Source: JASEGV01 sp947085405
GTDB taxonomy: Bacteria > Bacteroidota > Ignavibacteria > UBA10030 > BY39
DNA length: 64,000 bases
Direction of reading: 5' to 3'
Assembly: GCA_947085405.1 (NCBI GenBank)
Contig: CAMTWO010000013.1
Coordinates: 124,001-188,000 of the forward strand
A program made the position numbers and the translations under genes. Every line of letters begins with the position of its first letter. Position 1 is the first letter of the stretch. The notes below the pieces were generated by a model. The model made no database searches, was not told the origin of the DNA, and saw only the letters and a program-made list of their open reading frames with translations. Below, one piece after another: positions 52,580 to 62,418 of this stretch.

Positions 52580-53308
52580 GTGCGAAATATTAAACTACTT
52601 ATTGAATACGACGGAACCGATTTTGTGGGGTGGCAACGACAACCGAACGGAAGAAGTGTTCAGGAAGTTATCGAAAAAACACTCGCAAATCTTTTGCAAG
52701 AGGAAGTAAATGTGCTCGGTTCAGGAAGAACCGACAGCGGTGTGCATGCGCGAGGTCAGGTTGCTAATTTTCGCTGTAACTCAAAAATGAATGTCGGGCA
52801 ATTACAAAAAAGTCTTTCGGCATTGTTACCTGAAGATGTTTGCATACACGAGGCAGCAGATGTGGAATTCGATTTCCATGCTCGCTATGCAGCCAAGTCG
52901 CGTGAATATTCATATTCGATAACAACAAAATCTTCCGCATTACGAAGAAGATATTCGTGGTTTGTAAAGTATATAATCGACAACACAATTTTGGATGAAT
53001 GTGCAAATATGGTTTTGGGAATTCACGACTTTGAAGGTTTTTGTAAATTAGATGCGGGCAATGAGCATTATTTAAGTAATGTGTTCCGATCGAAATGGAA
53101 AAATGAAAATACTAATTTGATTTATGAGATCGAAGCAAACAGATTTTTATACGGAATGGTGCGTGGTTTAGTTGGAACGATGGTGGACGTTGCACGTGGT
53201 TATCGCGATTTAGACGATTTTAGAAAAGTGTTAAATGAAAAAGTCAGAGCGAAAGCGGGCACATTGGCGCCGCCTCATGGCTTAACACTCGAGAATGTTA
53301 GATATTAA
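52580..53308 (+). CDS. truA: tRNA pseudouridine(38-40) synthase
   Basis: This 242-aa TruA makes pseudouridine at positions 38-40 in the tRNA anticodon arm. YDGTDFVGWQRQPNGRSVQ is near the start. The catalytic Asp is in GSGRTDSGVHARGQVANF (about residue 52). RFLYGMVRGLVGTMVDVARG is the conserved C-terminal segment. It starts with GTG at 52580, 6 bp after the preceding stop. Confidence 0.95.
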   Translation: MRNIKLLIEYDGTDFVGWQRQPNGRSVQEVIEKTLANLLQEEVNVLGSGRTDSGVHARGQVANFRCNSKMNVGQLQKSLSALLPEDVCIHEAADVEFDFHARYAAKSREYSYSITTKSSALRRRYSWFVKYIIDNTILDECANMVLGIHDFEGFCKLDAGNEHYLSNVFRSKWKNENTNLIYEIEANRFLYGMVRGLVGTMVDVARGYRDLDDFRKVLNEKVRAKAGTLAPPHGLTLENVRY

Positions 53309-53327
53309 AATTAATTAGGAGAAACCA

Positions 53328-54143
53328 ATGAAAAAATATTTCGTTTATTCTATCTTAACAATTTGGCTTGCCAGTTTCAGTATTATGTGTGGAAGTTTGG
53401 CATTCAATATATTTTCAGATCAGGAAGACGTTAAGTTGGGCAAGCAGCTTGATGATGAAATTAAGAGCAAACCTCAGGAATATCCCTTACTTCAAAACCG
53501 AAATGATGTTAAGAGTTATGTTGAACAGGTAGGGCAAAAAATTCTAAATTCTCCGCATGTAAAAAAACGTGGATCGTATGCTTATAGTTTCGAAATAGTA
53601 CACGACGATAATACAATTAATGCTTTTGCAACACCGGGGGGATATATTTATGTTTATACAGGGCTGTTAAAATTTTTAGATAACGAAGCAACGCTTGCCG
53701 GTATAATTGGACACGAGATTGCCCATGCCGAACGACGTCATGCTACTCAACGGTTAACCAAATATTATGGCGCCAGTATGTTGGTTTCAGTTATTTTAGG
53801 TGAATCGCCTTCACAATTGGCTGAAATTGCTGCAAACATGTTTACGGGTCTGGCTTTTTTAGCAAACAGCCGTTCGGATGAAACTGAATCGGATGATTAT
53901 TCGATCAGGTATTTAAAAGACACCGAGTATTATCCGGGTGCGATAAAATATTTCTTCGACAAAATTCAGTCAACAAAAGGAGAACGGGGCGGCAGCATCG
54001 AGAGGTTGTTATCAACACATCCGCTGCCTCAGGATCGAGTCGATTTTGTTCACCAAGAGATGAAAAAAATAGGCGATCCACAACCAACTGAAAACAATCT
54101 TTTTACGGCTCGCTATCAGGCATTTAAAACTACTTTACCTTAA
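53328..54143 (+). CDS. M48-family metalloprotease
   Basis: This 271-aa periplasmic or membrane-bound M48 protease is related to BepA/LoiP. The signal/anchor (residues 1-25) includes SIMC21, a poor lipobox. The zinc motif HEIAH is at 129-133, with the third ligand Glu in the SDETESDDYS segment about 55 residues later. NAFATPGGYIYVYTGLL (about 90-106) is typical. C-terminal LLSTHPLPQDRVDF is the M48 LSTHP motif. There are no TPR repeats, unlike BepA. It likely degrades misfolded envelope proteins. Confidence 0.92.
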   Translation: MKKYFVYSILTIWLASFSIMCGSLAFNIFSDQEDVKLGKQLDDEIKSKPQEYPLLQNRNDVKSYVEQVGQKILNSPHVKKRGSYAYSFEIVHDDNTINAFATPGGYIYVYTGLLKFLDNEATLAGIIGHEIAHAERRHATQRLTKYYGASMLVSVILGESPSQLAEIAANMFTGLAFLANSRSDETESDDYSIRYLKDTEYYPGAIKYFFDKIQSTKGERGGSIERLLSTHPLPQDRVDFVHQEMKKIGDPQPTENNLFTARYQAFKTTLP

Positions 54144-54213
54144 CGTTTGATTATATATTTTCTTTCTCGTAAATTAAGTTTGAAAAATAAGTAGAACAAC
54201 TCGAAAGATTTAA

Positions 54214-55506
54214 TTGCATTATTTGTTACCAATTTCGTTTTTTATTATGATTTCAGGGATTATGGCTGCTTGCGAAACAGCATTACTTAATTCTCCTAAA
54301 AGTGTTATCAAAGATTTAATAGATAACGGGAGTAAAGCAGCAAGAGTAATTCAAAATTTCCAAAAAAATCCTGAAAGTATAATCGCAACGGCGAATGTTA
54401 CTTTCATAGTAAGTTTAAGCATCGCGGCATTTTTAGCCGGACTGTTTGCATTAGATGAAATTGCTCCCTACTTAAAATCGCTGGAAGTTTATTTTCTGAG
54501 TGAACATAGCGGCGCTTTCTCCCTTTTAATTATAATACCGTTGTTTGCATTTGTAGCAATTCTTGCGGGTGAATTGATTCCCAAATCCATAGCTTTAAAA
54601 TTTCCGGCACAGTTAGCGTTGTTCTTTGCATTTCCATTTTTTTGGATTTCAATTGCCAGCAAACCGATGATTGTTCTTTTACAAACCATCAGTAATTTAA
54701 TTTTGAAACCTTTTAAAGATCAAACCAATTTTTCTGAATCGAGGGTATCTGAAGAAGAGGTTAAAATTTTATTGGAAGAAGGAAGAAAAACCGGGGCAAT
54801 AGATAAAACAGAACAGGAACTGATAACAAGTATCTTCGAGTTTACAGATACTACTGCGAAAGAAGTTATGGTTCCGAGAACCGATATCGTAGCAGTCGAA
54901 ATAAATACACCGCGCGAAAAACTTGTAAATATTGTACTCGAAGAGGGTTACTCGCGTATTCCGATATATTCCGGGTCCATTGATAATATAATCGGAATTG
55001 TATATACAAAAGATTTAATAAGTCTTTTAGAGCATCGCGACGTGATTGTATTACACGATATCATTCGTCCCGCTTATTTTGTACCGGAAACTAAAAAAAT
55101 AAGTGTTTTGCTGCGTGAATTACAAAAACAAAAAATTCACATGGCAATTGTCATAGATGAATACGGTGGAACAGAGGGCATCATTACGTTGGAGGATATA
55201 CTGGAAGAAATTGTTGGCGAAATACACGACGAGTACGATGAAGAATTAAAAGAAGTTGAAGTATCAACCGATGGATCGTCATTAGTGAATGCCCGAATTA
55301 ATATACAAGATTTCAATGAGAAATTCGGGACAAATATACCTGAAACCACAGAGTATGATACGCTGAGTGGTTTCCTCAATAAAATCACAGGTAAAATTCC
55401 TGACTTAAATGAAGAGATAAAATATAACGATATTACATTTGTAATCATCAAGAAGAGCCAACGCCGGATACGGCAAGTTAAAGTTACGAAAACAAAATAT
55501 GAGTAA
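54214..55506 (+). CDS. CorC/HlyC-type DUF21 and CBS-domain membrane protein
   Basis: This 430-aa protein has an N-terminal DUF21 membrane domain (about residues 1-170, with GIMAACETALLNSPK at the start). Two CBS domains follow (about 210-320, with VMVPRTDIVAVEINTPREKL and YSRIPIYSGSIDNIIGIVY), and then a CorC/HlyC C-terminal domain (about 340-425). Family members affect Mg2+/Co2+ efflux or salt resistance. It starts with TTG at 54214. Its last 8 bp overlap the first gene of the polysaccharide cluster. Confidence 0.92.
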   Translation: MHYLLPISFFIMISGIMAACETALLNSPKSVIKDLIDNGSKAARVIQNFQKNPESIIATANVTFIVSLSIAAFLAGLFALDEIAPYLKSLEVYFLSEHSGAFSLLIIIPLFAFVAILAGELIPKSIALKFPAQLALFFAFPFFWISIASKPMIVLLQTISNLILKPFKDQTNFSESRVSEEEVKILLEEGRKTGAIDKTEQELITSIFEFTDTTAKEVMVPRTDIVAVEINTPREKLVNIVLEEGYSRIPIYSGSIDNIIGIVYTKDLISLLEHRDVIVLHDIIRPAYFVPETKKISVLLRELQKQKIHMAIVIDEYGGTEGIITLEDILEEIVGEIHDEYDEELKEVEVSTDGSSLVNARINIQDFNEKFGTNIPETTEYDTLSGFLNKITGKIPDLNEEIKYNDITFVIIKKSQRRIRQVKVTKTKYE

Positions 55507-56506
55507 TACTTATGAATATGTTCTTTCTGTGGTTATTGTAAATTGGAATACATCTGAAGATCTTAAAACGTGCCTAACATCGTTAACAGATAGGTCGGGT
55601 ATTTTAAATTTTGAAATAATTGTTGTTGATAACGCTTCCGAAGATGACAGTGTTCAGATGGTTCAATCAAAGTTTCCTGAAGTATCAATTATAATAAATA
55701 AGGTGAATTTAGGTTTTGCAGCGGCAGTAAATCAAGGAATTAATAAAGCATTTGGAAGATACATACTAATTCTAAATGCCGACATAATAGCAAACTTTGA
55801 CTCACTCAAAGTTCTGATTAACACGCTTGAGTCCCGCAAAGATGTTGGTGCTGTTGCGCCGCAACTGATAAATTTAGACGGATCGTTACAACGGGGATAT
55901 TACAGAAAATTACCGACGCTTATGCAAATTTTGTTATTTTATACATCCTTATCTAAATTTACTTTTAAAAAGCCGTACCTTGTAAAAAAATATTTAGAAG
56001 TATATTTTGAAGAAAATGCCACTCAGTTTGAAGTTGAACAAATTCCGGGTGGGTGTATAATGATTCGTAGAGAAGTATTACAAACTGTTGGCTTGATGGA
56101 TGAAAGTTTCTTTCTTTTTTTTGAAGATGTTGATTGGTGTTACCGCATCCGTAAAAGTGGTTGGAAGTTACTTTGCATGAATGGTGTTTCCATGATTCAT
56201 AAAGGCGGCAGCAGTTTTCTGAAACTCGACAATTCAATTTTTTATGGGAGATTTTTACTAAGTCTTAATCAATTTGTGGATAAACATTATTCACTTATGT
56301 CTCGGTTCCTAACTAAATTAATTACAATTTGTGATAGCTTTTTTATTTTAATTGGTCGAAAATTACAAATGGTACTGAAACCTCAAACTATGTATGGTAA
56401 TTCGGGAAAAAGTTATCGAAAGCATAAATATTATTTAAAAATATTTATTGACAATTACTTCCCTGCGGTATTATCGAAGCTTGTTAAATTTATTTTTCCA
56501 GGATAA
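55499..56506 (+). CDS. GT2 glycosyltransferase (rhamnosyltransferase-like)
   Basis: This 335-aa family 2 glycosyltransferase adds sugars to a cell-surface polysaccharide. VVIVNWNTSEDLKTCL and IIVVDNASEDDSV form the nucleotide-binding start. LNADIIANFD holds the DxD-like metal site, and QIPGGCIMIRREVLQTVGLMDESFFLFFEDVDW is the conserved acceptor region, seen in pieces. The C-terminal about 70 residues are hydrophobic and may touch the membrane. It abuts the flippase gene. Confidence 0.9.
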   Translation: MSNTYEYVLSVVIVNWNTSEDLKTCLTSLTDRSGILNFEIIVVDNASEDDSVQMVQSKFPEVSIIINKVNLGFAAAVNQGINKAFGRYILILNADIIANFDSLKVLINTLESRKDVGAVAPQLINLDGSLQRGYYRKLPTLMQILLFYTSLSKFTFKKPYLVKKYLEVYFEENATQFEVEQIPGGCIMIRREVLQTVGLMDESFFLFFEDVDWCYRIRKSGWKLLCMNGVSMIHKGGSSFLKLDNSIFYGRFLLSLNQFVDKHYSLMSRFLTKLITICDSFFILIGRKLQMVLKPQTMYGNSGKSYRKHKYYLKIFIDNYFPAVLSKLVKFIFPG

Positions 56507-58092
56507 TGTCAGATATTCCAATTCCAAATATTGTTCATCCATTAACAAAGCGGATCATAAAAAATACGATATATAATTCTGTGGGAAATTGGATTGTTCT
56601 TCTTTTAAATTTTATTATTATTCCGTTTGTAATTTCTAAACTGGGGCTTGAAATATACGGTAGTGCCTGGGTGATTGGAATAATAATTATTTCGTCAGCA
56701 GGACTTGTTGATTTCGGGATAGGGAGTTCAAGTATAAAATATATTGCTGAATATAATGCTAAGAAACAGTTTGGTGAAATTAATACACTTATCATTACAA
56801 GTATTGCTTTTTACGCCGTTTTCGGATTAGTACTTTTATTTGTAATTGTTTTATTCGGTAATAATATTTTAATGTTGATTGGTGTACCTCATCATTTAAT
56901 CAGTGAGGCATATTTCGTCTTTGTTATTGCTACTTCAATTTTGGTAATTATTAATACATTTTCACCTCTTACATCAGTCTTAACTGGTTTACAGCGTATG
57001 GATATTACTAATCTGATCATAGTGTCAACAGGTATTCTAAATATTACTCAGACATTAATAGTTCTAAATTTGGGTTTTGGTGTGAGCGGATTAATTATCG
57101 GGAGTCTTTTTATCAATTTGATTTCCATTTCTTTGCAATCATATTGGTCTTTCCGTATTTTACCACAACTCAAACTCAGCATTTCAAATATCGAGTGGGA
57201 AAAATTTAAACAAACTTGGCGTTTTGGGATAAATTTACAGATTAGCAGAATATCGCAAGTTATAGTATTTCAGGTTGATAAGATTTTTGCACTAAGTTTT
57301 TTTGGACCGGCTAATGCAGCGTTTTATGAAATAGGGGTTAAAGTAACTACATTAGCGAGAAGTGTACCGCTTATGCTCACTTCTGCTTTGCTTCCTGTTG
57401 CATCAGAAATAGATGCTAAGAGGGAGGATATAAAAATAAATCTATTATTCGAAAGGGGATCGAAATATCTCATCATTGTCGGTATGTTTTTTCTCGGTTT
57501 TATTTTTTTAGAATCGAAACTTATCGTACAAACTTGGATGGGAAAATCTTTAGATGAAACCGGTATTATGACTGCATCAATTATTATCAAAATTTTAGTC
57601 TTCGGTTATTTTATGAATACGCTAACTGCAATTGCGAGTACAATCGGTGCTGGTATTACTCGAACAGATCTCGAACGCAATGTTGGTATCTTAGCCCTTA
57701 TACTAAGCCCAATTTTAACATTCACATTTATTTACACTATCGGATATAATGGAATTGCACTATCAACAATGCTTATGCTTACAATCGGGGCATTTTACTA
57801 TATGAAACAGTTCTTCTCTGTAATCAAAACAGATTTTTTAACTTATATTAAAATGTTACTTAAACCTTTAATTAGTCTCTTGATTGCATCAAGTATTATT
57901 GTAATTGTACAATTATTTATAGTGCAACCAGAGATTCAAACAAGGTTTGAAGGTTTATTATATATTATTTTATATTTTCTTATTTTTATGTTTTCATATA
58001 TTATGCCTATTATATTCTTAGGTACTTTGGATGAATATGACAAATCAATTATTAAAGCGATTATAGACAAATTAAAAAGTAAAAGCATTTAG
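56506..58092 (+). CDS. Polysaccharide flippase (Wzx/MATE-like)
   Basis: This 528-aa polytopic protein with about 12-14 helices fits the polysaccharide transporter (Wzx) group. The N-terminus NTIYNSVGNWIVLLLNFIIIPFVISKLG and GLVDFGIGSSSIKYIAEY are typical of the first helices, seen in pieces. It moves lipid-linked glycan units across the inner membrane. It starts one base inside the preceding stop and is followed by a methyltransferase and glycosyltransferases on the same strand. The low GC is shared by its neighbours in this cluster. Confidence 0.9.
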   Translation: MSDIPIPNIVHPLTKRIIKNTIYNSVGNWIVLLLNFIIIPFVISKLGLEIYGSAWVIGIIIISSAGLVDFGIGSSSIKYIAEYNAKKQFGEINTLIITSIAFYAVFGLVLLFVIVLFGNNILMLIGVPHHLISEAYFVFVIATSILVIINTFSPLTSVLTGLQRMDITNLIIVSTGILNITQTLIVLNLGFGVSGLIIGSLFINLISISLQSYWSFRILPQLKLSISNIEWEKFKQTWRFGINLQISRISQVIVFQVDKIFALSFFGPANAAFYEIGVKVTTLARSVPLMLTSALLPVASEIDAKREDIKINLLFERGSKYLIIVGMFFLGFIFLESKLIVQTWMGKSLDETGIMTASIIIKILVFGYFMNTLTAIASTIGAGITRTDLERNVGILALILSPILTFTFIYTIGYNGIALSTMLMLTIGAFYYMKQFFSVIKTDFLTYIKMLLKPLISLLIASSIIVIVQLFIVQPEIQTRFEGLLYIILYFLIFMFSYIMPIIFLGTLDEYDKSIIKAIIDKLKSKSI

Positions 58093-58100
58093 TTATAATT

Positions 58101-58778
58101 ATGATCGGTGAAGAGATAAAACAAACCCTATTTCGCAACACCCCGGATTACTATCTTGATGTATCGGAGGATTTTTATTATCAAAAATTCATCGATTTAT
58201 GTAAACAATTATGTGGTAAACGTGTGCTGGATTTTGGCTGTGCTACAGGCAATTATATGACCGCATTGCAAAAACTTGGTTATGATTGCGTAGGTGTTGA
58301 TGCTAATCCTGCTTATGTAAAAATTGCGACAAACAAAAAACTTGAAGTTTTTCTGATAGACGACAAATTACCTTTCCCTGATAAATCTTTTGATACTGTC
58401 ATTATGTTTGAGGTTGTAGAACACCTTCAAAATCCATTAGAGGTTCTAAAAGAAGTTCAACGGGTTGCACGAAAAAATATAATCTTTACTGTCCCAAACT
58501 GCGAAGGTTTTAACGAACTAAAAACCGGTGGTTTGACTTATGAACATTTTTTCGACCTTGACCATAAAAATTATTTTACAACCGATTCATTAAACAACCT
58601 TCTAAGTAAGTTATTTACAAATTATGAAATTAAACATGGTGATCCTATAGTTCCTTATCTATTGATGAATAAATCTATAATGCGATTTATAGTACATGGT
58701 TTATATAGAATCAAAATAATTAAGCCGAAGTATTATTATAGAATTTATGTAGTAATCGATTTAAAAAATCCTGTATGA
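58101..58778 (+). CDS. Class I SAM-dependent methyltransferase
   Basis: This 225-aa methyltransferase has motif I VLDFGCATGNYMTAL (about residues 42-56), the acidic motif II GVDANP, and PFPDKSFDTVIMFEVVEHLQNP, the UbiE/methyltransferase-11 pattern. Context in the glycan cluster suggests methylation of a sugar or chain end. It overlaps the next glycosyltransferase gene by 4 bp. Confidence 0.9.
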   Translation: MIGEEIKQTLFRNTPDYYLDVSEDFYYQKFIDLCKQLCGKRVLDFGCATGNYMTALQKLGYDCVGVDANPAYVKIATNKKLEVFLIDDKLPFPDKSFDTVIMFEVVEHLQNPLEVLKEVQRVARKNIIFTVPNCEGFNELKTGGLTYEHFFDLDHKNYFTTDSLNNLLSKLFTNYEIKHGDPIVPYLLMNKSIMRFIVHGLYRIKIIKPKYYYRIYVVIDLKNPV

Positions 58779-59749
58779 ACCCGGAGGATAATAAAATTAA
58801 TAACTCAGTTATTGATGTTTCAGTTATCATTATCAATTATAATACACGAGAGCTGCTCCGCGAGTCGTTAAGATCGGTTGTAAATTGTACGCTAACAAAA
58901 GAAATTATAGTTGTTGATAACGCTTCGACGGATGGTAGTGTTGATATGGTTCGGGAAGAATTTCCTGAAGTTAAACTTATTGTAAACACTAAGAATGAGA
59001 GGTTTGCCAAGCCAAACAATATGGCGATGAAAATTGCCAAAGGGCGATATTATTTTTTACTGAATAGCGATGCAACAATCTCTCCGGATACATTGGATTT
59101 ATTAATAAAATATATGGAAATTCACTCCGATGTAGGTGTTTGTGCCCCTCAACTTATTTATCCCGACGGCAGTATACAACCTTCGTGTCGTGGTTTCATT
59201 ACTTTGTGGACACACTTCTGCGATATGTTAATTTTGGATCGCATTTTCCCGAAATCGAAAATATTTGCTAAAAGTGAGATGACCTACTTCGACCATCGTT
59301 CTATTAAAAATATTGACCACGTGATGGCAGCAGCTATTCTTATAAGAAGAGAAGCGATTATGGGTTCAGGCATGTTTGATGAAAATCTATCGATTAATTA
59401 TAACGATTTAGATTTGTCATATAGAATTAGACAGAAGGGATGGGAAATCGTATTTTATCCAGAAGCACAAGTGATTCATCATCATAGCAAGACAACGAAA
59501 ATGATGAACACGCAATTCGAATTATTTCTGGAATTATATTCGAATGTGTTTTATTATTTTAAAAAACATTATGGAAAATATTCTGTCGTATTATATAAAC
59601 TGTTTATGATTATTGGGTTTTCACTGAGAACTATCTTTTGGTTATTCCGCTCATTCTTTTATTCCTCTGATAGTACAAAATATATGTTAAAATTTTCCTG
59701 GAAGTCGTTATTAGTAGCTTTAAAAATTTGGAAGATAGAAGCTCGATGA
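58775..59749 (+). CDS. GT2 glycosyltransferase
   Basis: This 324-aa family 2 glycosyltransferase has VIIINYNTRELLRESL and IIVVDNASTDGSVDMVREEFPEVKL at the start, then LNSDATISPD (DxD-like). The acceptor region has AAAILIRREAIMGSGMFDEN and YNDLDLSYRIRQKGWEI. The hydrophobic C-terminus (about 260-310) may bind the membrane. It ends overlapping the next GT2 gene by 4 bp (ATGA). Confidence 0.9.
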   Translation: MNPEDNKINNSVIDVSVIIINYNTRELLRESLRSVVNCTLTKEIIVVDNASTDGSVDMVREEFPEVKLIVNTKNERFAKPNNMAMKIAKGRYYFLLNSDATISPDTLDLLIKYMEIHSDVGVCAPQLIYPDGSIQPSCRGFITLWTHFCDMLILDRIFPKSKIFAKSEMTYFDHRSIKNIDHVMAAAILIRREAIMGSGMFDENLSINYNDLDLSYRIRQKGWEIVFYPEAQVIHHHSKTTKMMNTQFELFLELYSNVFYYFKKHYGKYSVVLYKLFMIIGFSLRTIFWLFRSFFYSSDSTKYMLKFSWKSLLVALKIWKIEAR

Positions 59750-60573
59750 AAGTTTCAGTCATCATAGTAAATTATAACCGTCTCGACTTGACAAAACGAT
59801 CAATCGAATCTGTGGTGAAGTATGTGCCCGATTGTGAAGTTATTGTCGTTGATAATAATTCGACTGAATCAGGTATTGAAAAATTGTCGGAAGATGTTCC
59901 GCAGGTCAAGATTATCAGACTTACACGAAATTATGGATTCGGTTATGGAAATAATCGTGGAGCCGAAATTGCGATCGGTGAGTATTTGTTTTTTTTAAAT
60001 AACGATGCTTATTTTGTCGAAGATACGCCGCAAATTCTTTCTGCATATTTGGATGATAACAAAAATGTCGGGGTAGTCGGTCCAAAACTTATATTTCCGG
60101 ACCATAAATATCAACTGTCATTCGGGTGGGAACCGTCAATAATAAATGAATCGCGGACACGACGATTGCAAAAGGGACTTAACAAATCGTATGATAAGTA
60201 TTTGAATATTGTTACCAGACGTTATAACAAAATATCTGAAGTAGATTGGGTAACGGGCGCGGCACTGATGATACGAAGAAAACTGTTTGAAGATATAAGG
60301 GGTTTTGACGAAAAATATTTTATGTACTTTGAAGATTCCGATCTATGTAAACGAATTAAAAATTTGGGATATAAAATTTGTTATTATCCCGGAACTACAG
60401 TTGTTCATCAGACAAATGCTACAGTTAAAGGAATCGAAACAATAAATTTTGAATATCGGAAAAGTCAATTATATTATTACAAAAAGCATCTGTCGCTTAT
60501 TTCCCGGATGTTATTGCTAACTTATTTATTTTTAAAGACAGGTAAAATAACGTTTGATGTAAATGAAAAATAA
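59746..60573 (+). CDS. GT2 glycosyltransferase
   Basis: This is a 275-aa family 2 glycosyltransferase from ATG 59746, overlapping the upstream stop as ATGA. An in-frame ATG at 59728 is possible but would precede the conserved MKVSVIIVNYNRLDLTK start by only six residues. VIVVDNNSTESGIEKL, FLNNDAYFVED and DWVTGAALMIRRKLFEDIRGFDEKYFMYFEDSDLC, seen in pieces, match the GT2 core. It is the third GT2 in the cluster and overlaps the GT9 gene. Confidence 0.88.
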   Translation: MKVSVIIVNYNRLDLTKRSIESVVKYVPDCEVIVVDNNSTESGIEKLSEDVPQVKIIRLTRNYGFGYGNNRGAEIAIGEYLFFLNNDAYFVEDTPQILSAYLDDNKNVGVVGPKLIFPDHKYQLSFGWEPSIINESRTRRLQKGLNKSYDKYLNIVTRRYNKISEVDWVTGAALMIRRKLFEDIRGFDEKYFMYFEDSDLCKRIKNLGYKICYYPGTTVVHQTNATVKGIETINFEYRKSQLYYYKKHLSLISRMLLLTYLFLKTGKITFDVNEK

Positions 60574-61651
60574 TGAACCGAAAAATATATTAGTAATCAA
60601 ACTTTGTTGTATCGGTGATTTAGTTTTTTTGCTCCCCACTTTACAAGCAATAAAAAGTACCTACCCAAAAGTAAAGATTACATATTTATGTTCCTCTTGG
60701 ATAAAAGAGTTAGTTGAACAAGTGAGTTATGTAGATGAGGTTATAGTTTACGATGTTCCATTCTTAAAGAATTCGTTTTTTAAAAAAATAATATCAACGA
60801 TCAACCTCTATTTTGAAATCAGGTCGAAAAAATTCGATGCGGTATTTATATTTCACCGGAATGTACTTTTTTCTGTATTTTGTTGGTTAGCCGGCATCAA
60901 GCAGAGGTTGGGTTTCGAGAACAAATTATCATTTTTATTAACTGATGATGTAAAATTCGATTCAACTAAGTTTGAAGCAGAACGTTACCTCGATGTAATT
61001 GGAAAGTTTGGGATCAATTCAGCAGATGAGACTGCTGAATTTGTCCCTTCAGAATTAAATATAAAGTTGGTTAATGAAAAATTATTTAAATATTCATTAA
61101 AAGAAACCGATACCTTGATAGGAATTATTCCAGGCGGAGGTGAAAATCCGGGAACATCTATGTCTATTAAAAGATGGGATATTGAAAATTATTCTAATTT
61201 GTGTAAAAAAATATTAGCAAATAGCGTTAATAAAATTGTACTTCTCGGCAACAACAACGATAATAACCTGTGCGAAGATATTGGAAGAGATGTTAAGGTG
61301 TATCAAAATAGAATAATCAATCTCGCGGGAAAATTTTCGTTGGGTGAGTTACCAGCTTTGTTGAAAAGATGCGATTTAGTTATTGGAGTTGATACTGGAC
61401 CTGTCCATATTGCTAATGCGGTAGGTGTGAAGACTTTATTTTTGTTCGGTCCATCAGACCCTCGTTTGGTAGCACCGAAAAACAGCAAATCTCTTTATAT
61501 TTGGAAGCAGGTTCATTGCAGCCCTTGTTATACTCCGGACTCGGTTACTCAAAAGAAAAATTTTGTTGGTAAAACTTTCGTATGTCGAACCGGTACGCAC
61601 GAATGTATGAAAAACATTTCAGTTGACGAAGTGTTCCAAAATATTAATTAA
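60563..61651 (+). CDS. GT9 glycosyltransferase (heptosyltransferase-like)
   Basis: This 362-aa GT-B enzyme of family 9, like the LPS heptosyltransferases, starts NILVIKLCCIGDLVFLLPTLQAIK (in pieces). The second domain has IPGGGENPG, MSIKRW and CDLVIGVDTGPVHIANAVGVKTLFLFGPSDPRL (in pieces), the donor-binding region. CSPCY near the C-terminus is seen in many GT9 proteins. It ends the glycan cluster and points to an LPS-type or related surface glycan. Confidence 0.9.
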   Translation: MKNNEPKNILVIKLCCIGDLVFLLPTLQAIKSTYPKVKITYLCSSWIKELVEQVSYVDEVIVYDVPFLKNSFFKKIISTINLYFEIRSKKFDAVFIFHRNVLFSVFCWLAGIKQRLGFENKLSFLLTDDVKFDSTKFEAERYLDVIGKFGINSADETAEFVPSELNIKLVNEKLFKYSLKETDTLIGIIPGGGENPGTSMSIKRWDIENYSNLCKKILANSVNKIVLLGNNNDNNLCEDIGRDVKVYQNRIINLAGKFSLGELPALLKRCDLVIGVDTGPVHIANAVGVKTLFLFGPSDPRLVAPKNSKSLYIWKQVHCSPCYTPDSVTQKKNFVGKTFVCRTGTHECMKNISVDEVFQNIN

Positions 61652-61677
61652 AATTCTTTGTATATTTCGGCATTAAT

Positions 61678-62418
61678 ATGCGAAACACAAAAGCCATAAT
61701 ATTATTCACACAAAATGTAAGGCTATCCCGCGGTAATCCAAAAGTTCCTTACACTGCAATCTCGTGGGAAGACATCGATTTGCTTTTTTCGGCGATGCTC
61801 AGCGATCTGTTAGAAATTCTAACACAATTACCGCAAGTGGATGTATTTCTTGTTACCAGTAAAACTGAACTTCAGGACGATTTTCTTTTTGCCTTTCATA
61901 ACCGGGTAAACGTGCTTTATACTGCCGAGAAAAATTACAATCGCCGGGTGGCTTTCTCAATTGCAACTGTTTTTAACGAGGGATACAACAAGGTGGTTGC
62001 TTATTTTGACAATTATCCATTGTTCAAAGACGATTTTATCAAGCGGGTATTCTCTCAGTTGAATTACGAGGACGATTGCATAGTTTGCTCGGCAACTAAT
62101 AGTGGGAATTGCAATTTAGTAGCTATGAAGAATAATCATTCTAGTTGGTTTGATGACGTAACTGAAAAACAATTTATTAATATGGATTATCTAATTAAAA
62201 AAGCATGCGAGGATAAACTTGTTATATTCACTACTCAAAATCTTCCTACTATCATAAATGGATATGATTTACAAACATTAAAAAATGATATACAAACTCA
62301 GATGACTAACGAAGTTCATTACCCCAAAAAAACACTTCTGATGTTTAAATATCTTGATAAAAAATTACGCAATTGGAAACCAAAAGATGAAGCTTGGGAT
62401 CTTCGGCGGTACATTTAA
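61678..62418 (+). CDS. Unrecognised protein, possibly DUF2064-like
   Basis: This 246-aa cytosolic protein has no motif I am sure of. The start KAIILFTQNVRLSRGNPKVPYTAI with LFSAMLSDLLEIL further on faintly resembles the glycosyltransferase-A-like DUF2064 proteins. The DxD-like site of that fold is not clear, although AYFDNYPLF could be a relic. It lies between the GT9 gene and nadD and overlaps nadD by 32 bp. A nucleotide-sugar role is a guess. Confidence 0.6.
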   Translation: MRNTKAIILFTQNVRLSRGNPKVPYTAISWEDIDLLFSAMLSDLLEILTQLPQVDVFLVTSKTELQDDFLFAFHNRVNVLYTAEKNYNRRVAFSIATVFNEGYNKVVAYFDNYPLFKDDFIKRVFSQLNYEDDCIVCSATNSGNCNLVAMKNNHSSWFDDVTEKQFINMDYLIKKACEDKLVIFTTQNLPTIINGYDLQTLKNDIQTQMTNEVHYPKKTLLMFKYLDKKLRNWKPKDEAWDLRRYI

